From the NCBI RefSeq assembly GCF_023556335.1, contig NZ_JAIKTS010000004.1, forward strand, positions 254,752-318,751: DNA of 64,000 nt, written 5' to 3'. This stretch comes from Stenotrophomonas mori. GTDB lineage: Bacteria; Pseudomonadota; Gammaproteobacteria; Xanthomonadales; Xanthomonadaceae. The translations under genes and the position numbers were made by a program. This document shows positions 49,438 through 58,568 of this stretch, piece after piece (positions within the stretch are counted from its first letter, which is position 1; each line of letters begins with the position of its first letter). A model generated the notes under the pieces. The model made no database searches and had not been told where the DNA came from. It saw only the letters and a program-made list of their open reading frames with translations.

Positions 49438-52400
49438 ACCTCTCCGCGCCCTTCATCAAGCGGCCGATCGGCATCACCCTGCTGGCCATCGGGTTGTTCT
49501 TCGCCGGGCTGCTCTGCTACCTGCGGCTGGGCGTGGCGGCCCTGCCGAACCTGACCATCCCGGTGATCTTCGTGCAGGCCGCCAACATCGGCGCCGACGC
49601 CGACACCATGGCCGCCACCGTGACCGCGCCGCTGGAGCGGCACCTGGGCCAGGTCCCGGGCATCGACACCATGCGCTCCAGCAGCAGCGACGGCCGCAGC
49701 ATGGTGTTCTTGATGTTCAACAGCGGCCGCGACATCGACGCCGCGGCCCAGGACGTGCAGGCCGCGATCAACGCGGCGATGGCCGACCTGCCGGCCGGCA
49801 TCGGCACCCCCACCTACGAGAAGGCCAACCCCAACGACGACCCGGTGATCGCGCTGGCGCTGACCTCGGACACGCAGTCGGTGGCCGAGCTCTACAACCT
49901 GGCCGACTCGCTGCTGGCGCAGCGCCTGCGGCAGCTGCCCGGGGTATCGCAGGTGGACATCGCCGGCGCTTCCACCCCGGCGGTGCGGGTGGACCTCAAC
50001 CTGCGCGCGATGAACGCGCTGGGGCTGAGCCCGGACGACCTGCGCAACGCGATGCGCGCGGCCAACGTGGCCTCGCCGCTGGGCTTCCTCGGCGACGGCA
50101 GCAGCCAGACCGCCATCGTCCTCAACGACCAGGTGCGCAAGGCCGCCGATTTCGCCAACGTCGCCATCGCCACGCACGACGGCGCGGTGGTCCGCCTGAA
50201 GGACGTGGGCAGCGTCTACGACGGCCAGCAGGACGCCTACCAGGCGGCCTGGTTCAATGGCCGCCGCGGCGTGCTGATGTACGTGTACCTGCGCAGCGGC
50301 GCCAACCTGGTGGCTACCGTGGACCGGGTCAAGGCCGCCATCCCGGCGCTGTCCGGCTACCTGGACGGCGGCACCGAGCTCACGCCCTACTTCGACCGCA
50401 CCCCGACCACCCGCGCCTCGCTGGCCGAAGTGCAGATCACGCTGATGATCAGCCTGGCCATGGTGGTGCTGACCATGGCCCTGTTCCTGCGCCGGCTCGC
50501 GCCGACCCTGATCGCGGCGGTGACCGTGCCGCTGTCGCTGGCCGGCGCCGCGCTGGTGATGTCGTGGCTGGGCTTCACCCTCAACAACCTGACCCTGCTG
50601 GCCCTGGTGGTCGCCATCGGCTTCGTCGTCGACGACGCCATCGTGGTGATCGAGAACATCATGCGCCACCTCGATGCCGGGGTCGCGCGGCGCGAGGCGG
50701 CACTGGCCGGCGCGCGCGAGATCGGCTTCACCATCGTCTCGATCACCGCCTCGCTGGTCGCCGTGTTCCTGCCGATCCTGTTCGCCCAGGGAATGATCGG
50801 CGCGTTCTTCCGCGAGTTCACCCTGACCCTGGTGGCGGCGATCATCGTCTCCGCCCTGGTGTCGCTGACCCTGACCCCGGCGCTGTGCGCCCGCTTCCTG
50901 CAGCCGCACTCGGCACCGGTGCGGCCTTCGCGCATCGGCCCGCTGCTGGACCGCGCGCACGCCGGCATGCTGCGCGTGTACACCGTGGCGCTGGACTTCT
51001 CGCTGCGCCACTGCCTGCTGCTGGCACTGACCCCGCTGCTGCTGATCGTGGCCACCTACGTGCTGGCCGGCAGCGTGCGCCAGGGCTCGTTCCCAGAGCA
51101 GGACACCGGCCTGGTCTGGGGCCGCGCCAACTCCAGCGCCACGGTGTCGTTCCAGGAGATGAGCGCGCGCCAGCGGCGCCTGGCCGACATGTTCCTGGCC
51201 GACCCGGCGGTGAAGATGGTCGGGTCGCGGCTGGGCTCCAGCCGGCAGGGCAGCAGCGTGCAGTTCAACATCGAGCTGAAGACCCGCGAGGAAGGCCGGA
51301 GCGAGCCGACCAACGCCGCGGTCGCCCGCCTGAGCGCCAAGGCCGCGCGCTTTCCCGACCTGGAGGTGCGCCTGCGCGCGATCCAGGACCTGCCGTCGGA
51401 TGGCGGCGGCGGTTCCCAGGGCGCGCAGAACCGGGTGACCCTGCAGGGCAACGACGGCGCACAGCTGGCGCAGTGGCTGCCACGGCTGGTGGAGGTCCTG
51501 CGGCAGAACCCGAAGCTGCGCGACGTCGGCTCGGATGTTGACAAGGGCGGGCTGATGCAGAAGATCGTGATCGACCGCGACAAGGCCTCGCGCCTGGGCG
51601 TGAGCATCGGCGCCATCGACGGCGCGCTGTACGGCGCCTTCGGCCAGCGCCAGATCTCCACCATCTACGCCGACCTCAACCAGTACGGCGTGGTGGTCAA
51701 CGCCCTGCCCGGGCAGACCGCCAGCCCGGCCGCCATCGAGGACCTGCATGTGCGCTCACAGAGCGGACAGATGATTCCGCTCACCGCGTTCGCCCATCAG
51801 GAGCCCGGGTTGGCACCCTCGCAGGTGACCCACCAGAACCAGTACACGGTGATGGACCTGAGCTACAACCTGGCCCCTGGCGTCAGCAGCGGCGAGGGCG
51901 ACGCCATCGTCAAGGCCGCCATCGCCGGCCTGCGCATGCCCGGCGACATCCGCCAGGCCGAGCGCGGCGGCTGGCGGCGCGGCACCGACCCCGGCGCGAT
52001 GCTGGTCCTGGTCCTGGCGGCCATCGCCACGGTCTACATCGTGCTGGGCATGCTCTACGAGAACCTGGTGCACCCGGTGACCATCCTCTCCACCCTGCCC
52101 GCGGCGGGCATGGGCGCACTGCTGGCGCTGTGGGCCACCGGCACCGACCTGTCGGTGATCTCGATGATCGCGCTGGTACTGCTGATCGGCATCGTCAAGA
52201 AGAACGCGATCATGATGATCGACTTCGCCCTGGTGGCACAGCGCGAGCACGGCAAGTCGCCGCTGGAAGCGGTGCGCGAGGCCAGCATCGTGCGTTTCCG
52301 CCCGATCATGATGACCTCGATGGTCGCAATCCTGGCGGCGCTGCCGCTGGCCATCGGCCTGGGCGACGGCTCCGAACTGCGACGCCCGCTGGGCATCGCG

Positions 52401-52550
52401 ATGATCGGCGGCCTGCTGATCTCGCAGAGCCTGACCCTGCTGAGCACCCCGGCGCTGTACGTGGTCTTCTCATGCCTGCAGCAGCATTGGCGCGGCTGGC
52501 GGGCGCGGCGCCGCGAGCGCAAGCGGCAGCGGCAGATCGCGCAGGCCTGA
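49434..52550 (+). CDS. mdtC: RND multidrug transporter, MdtC-like
   Basis: This 1038-residue second RND pump starts MNLSAPFIKRPIGITLLAIG. It shows VVAIGFVVDDAIVVIENIMR (proton-relay Asp-Asp), LTPALCARFL and IVKKNAIMMIDFALVAQREH. Its ATG overlaps the mdtB stop by 4 nt. The upstream in-frame extension is spurious. MdtC-type pumps carry most substrate contacts in the MdtBC trimer. The C-terminus is short and basic (RARRRERKRQRQIAQA). A hairpin with a 3-nt loop lies just downstream. Confidence 0.92.
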   Translation: MNLSAPFIKRPIGITLLAIGLFFAGLLCYLRLGVAALPNLTIPVIFVQAANIGADADTMAATVTAPLERHLGQVPGIDTMRSSSSDGRSMVFLMFNSGRDIDAAAQDVQAAINAAMADLPAGIGTPTYEKANPNDDPVIALALTSDTQSVAELYNLADSLLAQRLRQLPGVSQVDIAGASTPAVRVDLNLRAMNALGLSPDDLRNAMRAANVASPLGFLGDGSSQTAIVLNDQVRKAADFANVAIATHDGAVVRLKDVGSVYDGQQDAYQAAWFNGRRGVLMYVYLRSGANLVATVDRVKAAIPALSGYLDGGTELTPYFDRTPTTRASLAEVQITLMISLAMVVLTMALFLRRLAPTLIAAVTVPLSLAGAALVMSWLGFTLNNLTLLALVVAIGFVVDDAIVVIENIMRHLDAGVARREAALAGAREIGFTIVSITASLVAVFLPILFAQGMIGAFFREFTLTLVAAIIVSALVSLTLTPALCARFLQPHSAPVRPSRIGPLLDRAHAGMLRVYTVALDFSLRHCLLLALTPLLLIVATYVLAGSVRQGSFPEQDTGLVWGRANSSATVSFQEMSARQRRLADMFLADPAVKMVGSRLGSSRQGSSVQFNIELKTREEGRSEPTNAAVARLSAKAARFPDLEVRLRAIQDLPSDGGGGSQGAQNRVTLQGNDGAQLAQWLPRLVEVLRQNPKLRDVGSDVDKGGLMQKIVIDRDKASRLGVSIGAIDGALYGAFGQRQISTIYADLNQYGVVVNALPGQTASPAAIEDLHVRSQSGQMIPLTAFAHQEPGLAPSQVTHQNQYTVMDLSYNLAPGVSSGEGDAIVKAAIAGLRMPGDIRQAERGGWRRGTDPGAMLVLVLAAIATVYIVLGMLYENLVHPVTILSTLPAAGMGALLALWATGTDLSVISMIALVLLIGIVKKNAIMMIDFALVAQREHGKSPLEAVREASIVRFRPIMMTSMVAILAALPLAIGLGDGSELRRPLGIAMIGGLLISQSLTLLSTPALYVVFSCLQQHWRGWRARRRERKRQRQIAQA

Positions 52551-52561
52551 TCGTCCCCTGC

Positions 52562-52576
52562 AGGGCGCAACGCCCT
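52562..52576 (+). terminator. Short hairpin after mdtC
   Basis: AGGGCG pairs with CGCCCT around CAA, 12 nt after the mdtC stop. No U-tract; a possible weak terminator or part of the repeat region. Confidence 0.3.
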
Positions 52577-52584
52577 ACTGGAAC

Positions 52585-52624
52585 GTAGCCGGGAACGCCT
52601 CTGCCGGAGCGTTGCCCGGCACTA
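52585..52624. repeat. REP-like imperfect palindrome with GTAG/CTAC ends
   Basis: The 40-bp element starts GTAGCCGGGAACG and ends CGTTGCCCGGCACTAC, forming an imperfect stem. The GTAG head and matching CTAC tail are the pattern of REP/SMAG elements in Stenotrophomonas and relatives. Confidence 0.4.
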
Positions 52625-52644
52625 CGCAAGTCGTCGTCGCGGCA

Positions 52645-53263
<619 letters not shown>

Positions 53264-54628
53264 TCAGGCCGCCAACTGCGCCAGCGACTGCGCCTGCAGG
53301 CGCTCGTAGATTGCGAACTCGTCGGCCACCGGTGCGCCCAGCGCCTGCTCGAACGCGTCGCGGTTGGCGCGGGCGGCATAGGCGCGCTGCTCCTCCCCGC
53401 CGAGGTTGGACTGGAAGATGCCCGCCGCGCTGACCGGCAGGAAGTCCTCGTAGATGATCGGCTCGGCATGGGCCAGGCCGCGTTCGATCAGCACCTCGGC
53501 CGGCAGCGCACGCTCGGCCGCCGGCGCGGCGCGGCCGGCGTCGGTCAGGGCATAGCGGTAATAGCCCAGGCCCTCGCGGCGCAGGGTGGCATGGTCGTCG
53601 GGGAACCCGGCGAACGCGGCCTGCAGGCGCTGCGGGTAGTCGCCGCCGGTGCTGCCGGCGCCGCCGCTCTCGCGGGCCTGGGCCAGCAACGTGTCGTACA
53701 GCGCCCGGCCCTTGGGCGTCAGTGCCAGGCCGCGCTGTTCGATCTCGCCGAAACGGGCGGTATGGGTGCCGGCGGCATTGTCCGCGCCCGACGGGAAGTG
53801 CACGAGCTCCTCCAGCGCCTTGAAGCTGGTCTGGCGCAGCAGGATCGGGCAGGCGCGGCGCGGCGGACCCTCGATCACCGCCTTGGCGGCCAGGCCGCGC
53901 GCGTGCATCGCGTCCTGCGCGGCGTCGATGTCCAGCGTGCGCGGGGTCAGGTGGTTGATGTGCGGGCCGCGGAAGCTGACCACGTCGGCCACCAACCGGT
54001 GCGCGGCATGCAGCGCGTGGTAGGTCTCCAGCGACACGGTGGCGGCGTTGTGCCAGCGGAAGGTCTCCAGCGCCTCGACCACGAAGCGCCAGGCATCGTC
54101 CTCGCCCAGGCCGCCGTCGCGCTCGCACTGCTCGATCAGCTGCAGCGCGCCGGGGGTGAAGATCCGGCGGCGCGCCAGGATGTCGGCGGCCTGCGCGCGC
54201 AGCGCCGCGTCCTCGATCAGCTCCAGCCGCAGCAGGGAGGTGAACACCCGGAACGGGTTGCGGTTCAACGACTCGCCATCGACCGGCCGGAACGCGGTGG
54301 AATGCACCGGCACCCCGGCCACGGACAGGTCGTAGTAGCCCACCGGCTGCATGCCCATCACCGCGAACAGCCGCCGCAGGGTGGCCAGCTCCTCGGCGGT
54401 GCCGGCGCGGATCGCGCCATGCCGCTCCACGTCCAGGCGCTCGCGCTCGCCGCTGCGCGCCATCTGCGCGGCCAGCGCCGGCTCCGCGGCGAGGACGTCG
54501 TCGTTGACCGCACCGACCAGCTCCATCAGGGTGCCGTACAGCGGCACTTCGGTGCGGTACATGTGCGACATCGCCTGCGAGAACAGGCTGCGGATATGGT
54601 CGGGGGAAGCGAAACGTTCGGCGGTCAT
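53264..54628 (-). CDS. DUF1338 (YdcJ/HglS-like) 2-oxoadipate dioxygenase/decarboxylase
   Basis: This 454-residue protein belongs to the DUF1338/VOC-like family whose characterised members convert 2-oxoadipate to D-2-hydroxyglutarate in lysine catabolism. Conserved elements visible are YRTEVPLYGTLMELV (24-38), VERHGAIRAGTAEELATLRR with His70 and Arg74, SFRGPHINHLTPRTLDID, FGEIEQRGLALTPKGRALYD and YYRYALTDAG. The His/Glu set would bind Fe(II). The start ATG at 54628 is chosen for family length; the longer form reads into GC-rich leader. No other lysine-degradation gene is in view. Confidence 0.88.
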   Translation of the reverse strand: MTAERFASPDHIRSLFSQAMSHMYRTEVPLYGTLMELVGAVNDDVLAAEPALAAQMARSGERERLDVERHGAIRAGTAEELATLRRLFAVMGMQPVGYYDLSVAGVPVHSTAFRPVDGESLNRNPFRVFTSLLRLELIEDAALRAQAADILARRRIFTPGALQLIEQCERDGGLGEDDAWRFVVEALETFRWHNAATVSLETYHALHAAHRLVADVVSFRGPHINHLTPRTLDIDAAQDAMHARGLAAKAVIEGPPRRACPILLRQTSFKALEELVHFPSGADNAAGTHTARFGEIEQRGLALTPKGRALYDTLLAQARESGGAGSTGGDYPQRLQAAFAGFPDDHATLRREGLGYYRYALTDAGRAAPAAERALPAEVLIERGLAHAEPIIYEDFLPVSAAGIFQSNLGGEEQRAYAARANRDAFEQALGAPVADEFAIYERLQAQSLAQLAA

Positions 54629-54745
54629 GTCGGGGCGCGCGGCGCAGCAGTGGGGGAAACGCCCATTTTCGCCCGGATGCAGGGGCCGGGTCATCCATTG
54701 CATCGGTTACTTCCGGCCGCAGGCCGGAAGTGCGCCGGCGGGCGC

Positions 54746-55300
54746 TCAGTCGCGTTCGCGGGCGGCGGCATCGCGCTGGGCGCGGTCGCCCAGCTGCCGC
54801 TGCAGCAGCGCGTCCAGACGCAGCGGCCGGTCCCAGTGGTCGTAGCTGGCCACCAGCGCCTGGCGCACCGCACGCCAGTGCAGGTTGTCCGGCGCGACCG
54901 CCAGCTGCTCCACCACCTGGCGCCACCCGTCGCCGGGGTGCCGGCTGCGCGCCTGCACCGGCTCGCGGCAGCTGGCGCCGATGGCCTGGCCCCAGAAACA
55001 GGCGAACCAGACGTCCCCGGGCAGCCAGCCGTGCCGCTGCATCAGCGCCTCCACATAGCCGCGCCGGGCACCGCCATAGCGCACCACCTCGTCGACGAAG
55101 GCCTCGGGATAGCGCTCGGCATACAGGTTGACGTCGGCCAGCTGGCGGTCGAGCCAGGCATCCCCGGTGCCGGCGACATAGCCGAACGCGGCCCCTTCCT
55201 CCTCGTCCGCCGCAACCGCCGGCAACGCGGAGCATGCCAGCAGGGCGGACAGCAGCGCGGCGCGGACGGCCCTGCGCGGCAGCGGCACGGGCAGCCTCAC
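54746..55300 (-). CDS. Exported protein of unknown function
   Basis: This 184-residue protein starts at GTG 55300, which overlaps the TGA of the HAD gene by 4 nt (GTGA). A signal peptide (1-30, ALPAVAADEEEG) is followed by one compact domain with YVAGTGDAWLDRQLADVN, ALMQRHGWLPGDVWFACFWG and REPVQARSRHPGDGWRQVVE, rich in Trp and with Cys in ACFWGQAIGASC. No family is recognised by eye. It is cotranscribed with the HAD phosphatase. Confidence 0.7.
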   Translation of the reverse strand: MRLPVPLPRRAVRAALLSALLACSALPAVAADEEEGAAFGYVAGTGDAWLDRQLADVNLYAERYPEAFVDEVVRYGGARRGYVEALMQRHGWLPGDVWFACFWGQAIGASCREPVQARSRHPGDGWRQVVEQLAVAPDNLHWRAVRQALVASYDHWDRPLRLDALLQRQLGDRAQRDAAARERD

Positions 55301-56052
55301 CGCGCCGGCCCGTCCTCGATCGCGGCCACCGCGCCCGGCCATTGCCGCGCCGTATCCGCCAGCCGCAGCCGCGGCTCGTCCTCGGACACGCCGTGCTCGG
55401 CCTCGTGCGCCCAGGTCACCGCGTAGGGCGTGTGCACGCCCCAGCCGCCGAGTGCCAGCACCGGCTCGATGTCCGAGCGCAGCGAGTTGCCGACCATCAC
55501 GAAGCGCTCGGCCGGCAGTGCGAACTCGGCCAGCACCCGGGCGTAGGTCGCCGGGTCCTTCTCGGAGACGATCTCGATCCGCGGGAACAGGTCGCGCAGG
55601 CCGGAGCGGTCGATCTTCTGTTCCTGGTGGAACAGGTCGCCCTTGGTGATCAGCACCACCGGCCAGCGCTCGGCGATGGCCGCCACCGCATCGCGCACGC
55701 CATCGATCACCTCGACCGGATGCTGCAGGGTGCGGCGCCCGATCTCAACGATCTGCCGCAGGTGCGCGGCGGAGATGCGCTCGCCGGTCAATTCGATGGC
55801 GGCCTCGATCATCGACAGGGTCATGCCCTTGGCGCCGTAGCCGAACACCTCCAGGTTGCGGCGCTCGACCGCCAGCAGGTGGCGCGCGGTGCCGGCATCG
55901 TGCAGGTCGATGTAGTGGCCGAGGACGGCTTCGAAGTCCTGTTCGGCCTGGCGGTAATAGTCTTCGCTCTTCCAGAGCGTGTCGTCGCCGTCGAAGCCGA
56001 CCAGGCCGATGGACGGCGCTACCGGGACGGGAGGGGAAGCACGGTGGGTCAT
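55297..56052 (-). CDS. HAD-superfamily hydrolase
   Basis: This 251-residue HAD-fold phosphatase has motif I GFDGDDTLW (Asp21, Asp23), motif II VVLITKGD, motif III Lys in SEKDP and motif IV MVGNSLRSDIEPVLALGG. A helical cap lies between motifs I and II. The metabolite substrate cannot be told. It is transcribed before the exported protein, from an ATG at 56052; a longer upstream form has no support. Confidence 0.88.
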   Translation of the reverse strand: MTHRASPPVPVAPSIGLVGFDGDDTLWKSEDYYRQAEQDFEAVLGHYIDLHDAGTARHLLAVERRNLEVFGYGAKGMTLSMIEAAIELTGERISAAHLRQIVEIGRRTLQHPVEVIDGVRDAVAAIAERWPVVLITKGDLFHQEQKIDRSGLRDLFPRIEIVSEKDPATYARVLAEFALPAERFVMVGNSLRSDIEPVLALGGWGVHTPYAVTWAHEAEHGVSEDEPRLRLADTARQWPGAVAAIEDGPAR

Positions 56053-56123
56053 GCGCGGAGCATAGCAACCGCCCGGTGCCGGCGTAACCGCCGCGGCCGG
56101 CGCCTGCCGGGCGTCGCCGGAAA

Positions 56124-56153
56124 GAGGAAAGCGGCCCTGCGGCCGCTTTCCTC
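56124..56153 (-). terminator. Terminator-like hairpin after the EF-hand gene
   Basis: A perfect 13-bp stem GAGGAAAGCGGCC/GGCCGCTTTCCTC encloses a 4-nt CTGC loop, 31 nt beyond the EF-hand stop on the minus strand. Confidence 0.65.
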
Positions 56154-56184
56154 CCTCGTCCATCGGTGGGTGTGCCGCCGCGGC

Positions 56185-56517
56185 CTACTTCTGCTGCGAG
56201 GCGGTGTAGGCCCGGTATTCCTCGGGGGTCAACTGGCCGTCCTTGTCGGTGTCGGCGGCATCGAAGATCTGCGCCAGGCCCGGGTGCGCCTGGGCTTCGG
56301 CACGGCTGATCTTGCCGTCGCCATCGGTGTCCAGGCTGTCCCAGGACTGGTCGTTGCCGCTGGCCGCGGCCTGCGCCGGCTGCGCGGCCGGCGCCTGTTC
56401 CTGCGCCTGGGGAGTCGGTTGCGCCTGCATCTCCTGCTGGGCCATCGCCGGCATGGCCAGCACGGCGCCGGCGGCGGCAACGAGGGCGATCAGCGGGTTG
56501 CGGTTGCGAACGGTCAT
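56185..56517 (-). CDS. Exported EF-hand calcium-binding protein
   Basis: This 110-residue protein has a signal peptide (1-26, MPAMAQQ) and a Gln/Ala/Pro-rich spacer. Two EF-hand loops follow: DTDGDGKISRAE (63-74) and DTDKDGQLTPEE (89-100), both with full calcium ligands. It probably acts in the periplasm or outside as a calcium-binding or calcium-responsive protein; the partner is unknown. GAGGAC lies before the ATG at 56517. Confidence 0.88.
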   Translation of the reverse strand: MTVRNRNPLIALVAAAGAVLAMPAMAQQEMQAQPTPQAQEQAPAAQPAQAAASGNDQSWDSLDTDGDGKISRAEAQAHPGLAQIFDAADTDKDGQLTPEEYRAYTASQQK

Positions 56518-56739
56518 CAGGTGTCCTCCTGCGGTTTGGGGGAAGCGCGGTGAATCCGCACGGCCCCACCCTCGCAAGCCCGGCCTGAATCGCCCGCCCC
56601 CCGCGACCGCCATGCAGACACCGGTTTAACCACTCCGCCGCGGCAAGCCGCTACCCCCTCGGTTAGTGCGGCGTGAGTCGCAGGTAAAACCGTCATTCGA
56701 TCGTTCCACCCATGGCCGCAACGCGCCGATCATGACCGC

Positions 56740-57120
56740 TCAGCCGGCCGCGTTGTCCCTTTCCGCCGCGTTTCTGTAACTGAACGCGCGCCATCCCAGG
56801 CCCACGCCGACCAGCGCGCCGGTGATCTCCAGCAGCACCCGCGTGCCGAGCTGGTCGGGATCGTGGATGCCGGCCAGCGCCAGGCGCGCGTACAGCGGCG
56901 ACTCCAGCCGCACCATGCCCAGATAGAACAGGTTCCATGCATCCACGCCGGCACCGAGGGCGATCGCCGCCAGGCTGGCCCAGCCGAGCGCATGCCCCTG
57001 CGACAACCCGGCGCGGCGGCAGACCGGCCACCACAGCGCGAACAGCACGAAGCCCAGGCCCAGCGCGATCGCCGCCGCCTCCAGCGAGCCCAACAAGCCA
57101 AAGTGCAGTTCCAGGTTCAT
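56740..57120 (-). CDS. Small membrane protein of unknown function
   Basis: This 126-residue protein has about four hydrophobic segments (AAAIALGLGFVLFALWWPV, ASLAAIALGAGVDAWNLFYL, and EITGALVGVGLGWRAFSY). Conserved-looking polar residues (Asp-Ala-Trp-Asn, Asp-Pro-Asp) lie in the loops. No family is recognised. The ATG at 57120 is preferred to an upstream TTG, but the ribosome-binding site is weak. It lies next to the BIME cluster. Confidence 0.6.
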   Translation of the reverse strand: MNLELHFGLLGSLEAAAIALGLGFVLFALWWPVCRRAGLSQGHALGWASLAAIALGAGVDAWNLFYLGMVRLESPLYARLALAGIHDPDQLGTRVLLEITGALVGVGLGWRAFSYRNAAERDNAAG

Positions 57121-57224
57121 CGGTTTCGGTCGTGGCAACGGACGGGAGCCGCAGTGTAGCCGGCAACGCCGGCGCCCTCCGGGACGCGGCGGTGGAGGGC
57201 CTGCGGCGGGAGGACCCCGCGCGG

Positions 57225-57740
57225 GCCACAGCGGGGCGCTGCCCCGCTCTACCGGGGAGTGGACTGATGGCGGCTGGGCCCGGGAAACCCGGCTTCCATG
57301 GAAGCCCCCCCTCGGTAGCGCCGGACCCTGCCCGGCGGGGCGTTCATGCGCAGGCCACAGCGGGGCGCTGCCCCGCTCTACCGGGGAGTGGACTGATGGC
57401 GGCTGGGCCCGGGAAACCCGGCTTCCATGGAAGCCCCCCCTCTGTAGCGCCGGGCCCTGCCCGGCGGGGCGTTCATGCGCAGGCCACAGCGGGGCGCTGC
57501 CCCGCTCTACCGGGGAGTGGACCGATGGCGGATGGGCCCGGAAAACCCGGCTTCCATGGAAGTCCCCGCTCTGTAGCGCCGGGCCTTGCCCGGCGGGCGT
57601 TCATGCGCAGGCCACAGCGGAGCGCTGCCCCGCTCTACCGGGGAGTGGACCGATGGCGGGTGGGCCCGGGAAACCCGGCTTCCATGGAAAGCCCCCCGCT
57701 CTGTAGCGCCGGGCCTTGCCCGGCGGGGCGTTCGCGGGCG
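57225..57740. repeat. Tandem BIME/REP cluster, four ~129-bp units
   Basis: Four near-identical units start at 57225, 57354, 57483 and 57611 (129, 129, 128 and ~130 bp). Each contains a GTAG-headed REP (GTAGCGCCGGGCCTTGCCCG in the later copies, starting at 57315, 57444, 57573 and 57703). It also contains a second REP in the opposite orientation (reverse complement GTAGAGCGGGGCAGC) and a 16-bp palindrome GGCTTCCATGGAAGCC. An imperfect fifth unit trails off after 57740. The ORF through it is repeat-derived, not a gene. Such BIMEs are spread by a RAYT transposase, none of which is in the window. Confidence 0.85.
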
Positions 57741-57792
57741 GGTTGCGGCGGGGCGCTGCCCGCGCCGCAGGGCAAGCTGCCGCGGTCCGCGC

Positions 57793-58497
57793 TCAGCGCA
57801 CGGGAAAGTCGTAGGCGGTGCCGGGGGTCGGCTCGGGCTGGAAGGTGTAGTGCCACCACTCCATCGGGTAATTGGCGAAGCCTTCGGCTTCCATGGCATC
57901 CAGCAGCTGTCGCCGGCTGTCGCGCTGCGCGGCGCTGATGTCGGGGTTGTCGGTGTGCGCCAGCGGGTCGAAACGGTCGAAGCCGGTGCCCATGTCCACT
58001 TCTTCGCAGGTGCCGCTGCGGCAGTCGAGCAGGCCCAGGTCCACGGTCGCGCCCCGGCTGTGGCCGGAGTGCTCGGCGATGTAGCCGTCCAGCAGCCGGT
58101 CCTTGTCCACGTTCGGGTAATAGCGTGCCTTGGCCTGCTGGTCGGCCGGATCATGCGCCCAGACGACGAACGACTGCACCGCGCGCACCGGGCGGTAGCA
58201 GTCGTACAGGCGCAGCGCGTGGCCCTGCGCCTGCAGGCTGCGCTGCACGCGCGCCAGCGCCTGGGCCACCGGCGCCAGCAGATAGCAGCGCGGCGCGTCG
58301 TAGCCGGGCACCGGCCGGCCGGTGAAGTTGTCGCTGCCGGCATAGCGCATGTCCAGCGAGAACCCGGGCGCCAGCGTGGCCACGTCGAGCATGCCGGCCT
58401 CGGCCGGAGTGGTGGCGGGCGACACGGCAGGAGCGGCGGCCGCGGTCGCGGCGCACGCGGACAACAACGACAGCCCCAGGCAGCGGGGAATGGACAT
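57793..58497 (-). CDS. D-alanyl-D-alanine dipeptidase (VanX/DdpX family), exported
   Basis: This 234-residue zinc dipeptidase has an N-terminal signal with a possible lipobox (LSAC, Cys15). The LAS-family active site is intact: HSGHSRGATVDLGLLDC (His146, Asp153) and MEWWHYTF (catalytic Glu213, His216), and the DCYRP motif places Arg102. The family cleaves D-Ala-D-Ala. It is the last of three same-strand genes with a peptidoglycan theme, 71 nt after the SIS-domain gene. In a non-glycopeptide-resistant bacterium, recycling D-Ala from peptidoglycan turnover is the more likely role. Confidence 0.92.
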   Translation of the reverse strand: MSIPRCLGLSLLSACAATAAAAPAVSPATTPAEAGMLDVATLAPGFSLDMRYAGSDNFTGRPVPGYDAPRCYLLAPVAQALARVQRSLQAQGHALRLYDCYRPVRAVQSFVVWAHDPADQQAKARYYPNVDKDRLLDGYIAEHSGHSRGATVDLGLLDCRSGTCEEVDMGTGFDRFDPLAHTDNPDISAAQRDSRRQLLDAMEAEGFANYPMEWWHYTFQPEPTPGTAYDFPVR

Positions 58498-58568
58498 GGC
58501 GGTACCTCGTGAGGGGTGCCGCTCCATCATCGATGCGCGTCCGCGCGCGCGCAAGCCGGCGCCGGAAT

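Noticed and set aside
57225..57740. Possible CRISPR array (regular repeats)
   Set aside because: Units are ~129 bp and nearly identical with no short repeat/unique spacer alternation and no cas genes.
57225..57938. Long open frame across the BIME cluster giving repeated peptide blocks
   Set aside because: The frame is set by the ~129-bp repeat and by GC content; it has no start signal, and the DNA is explained as palindromic REP units.
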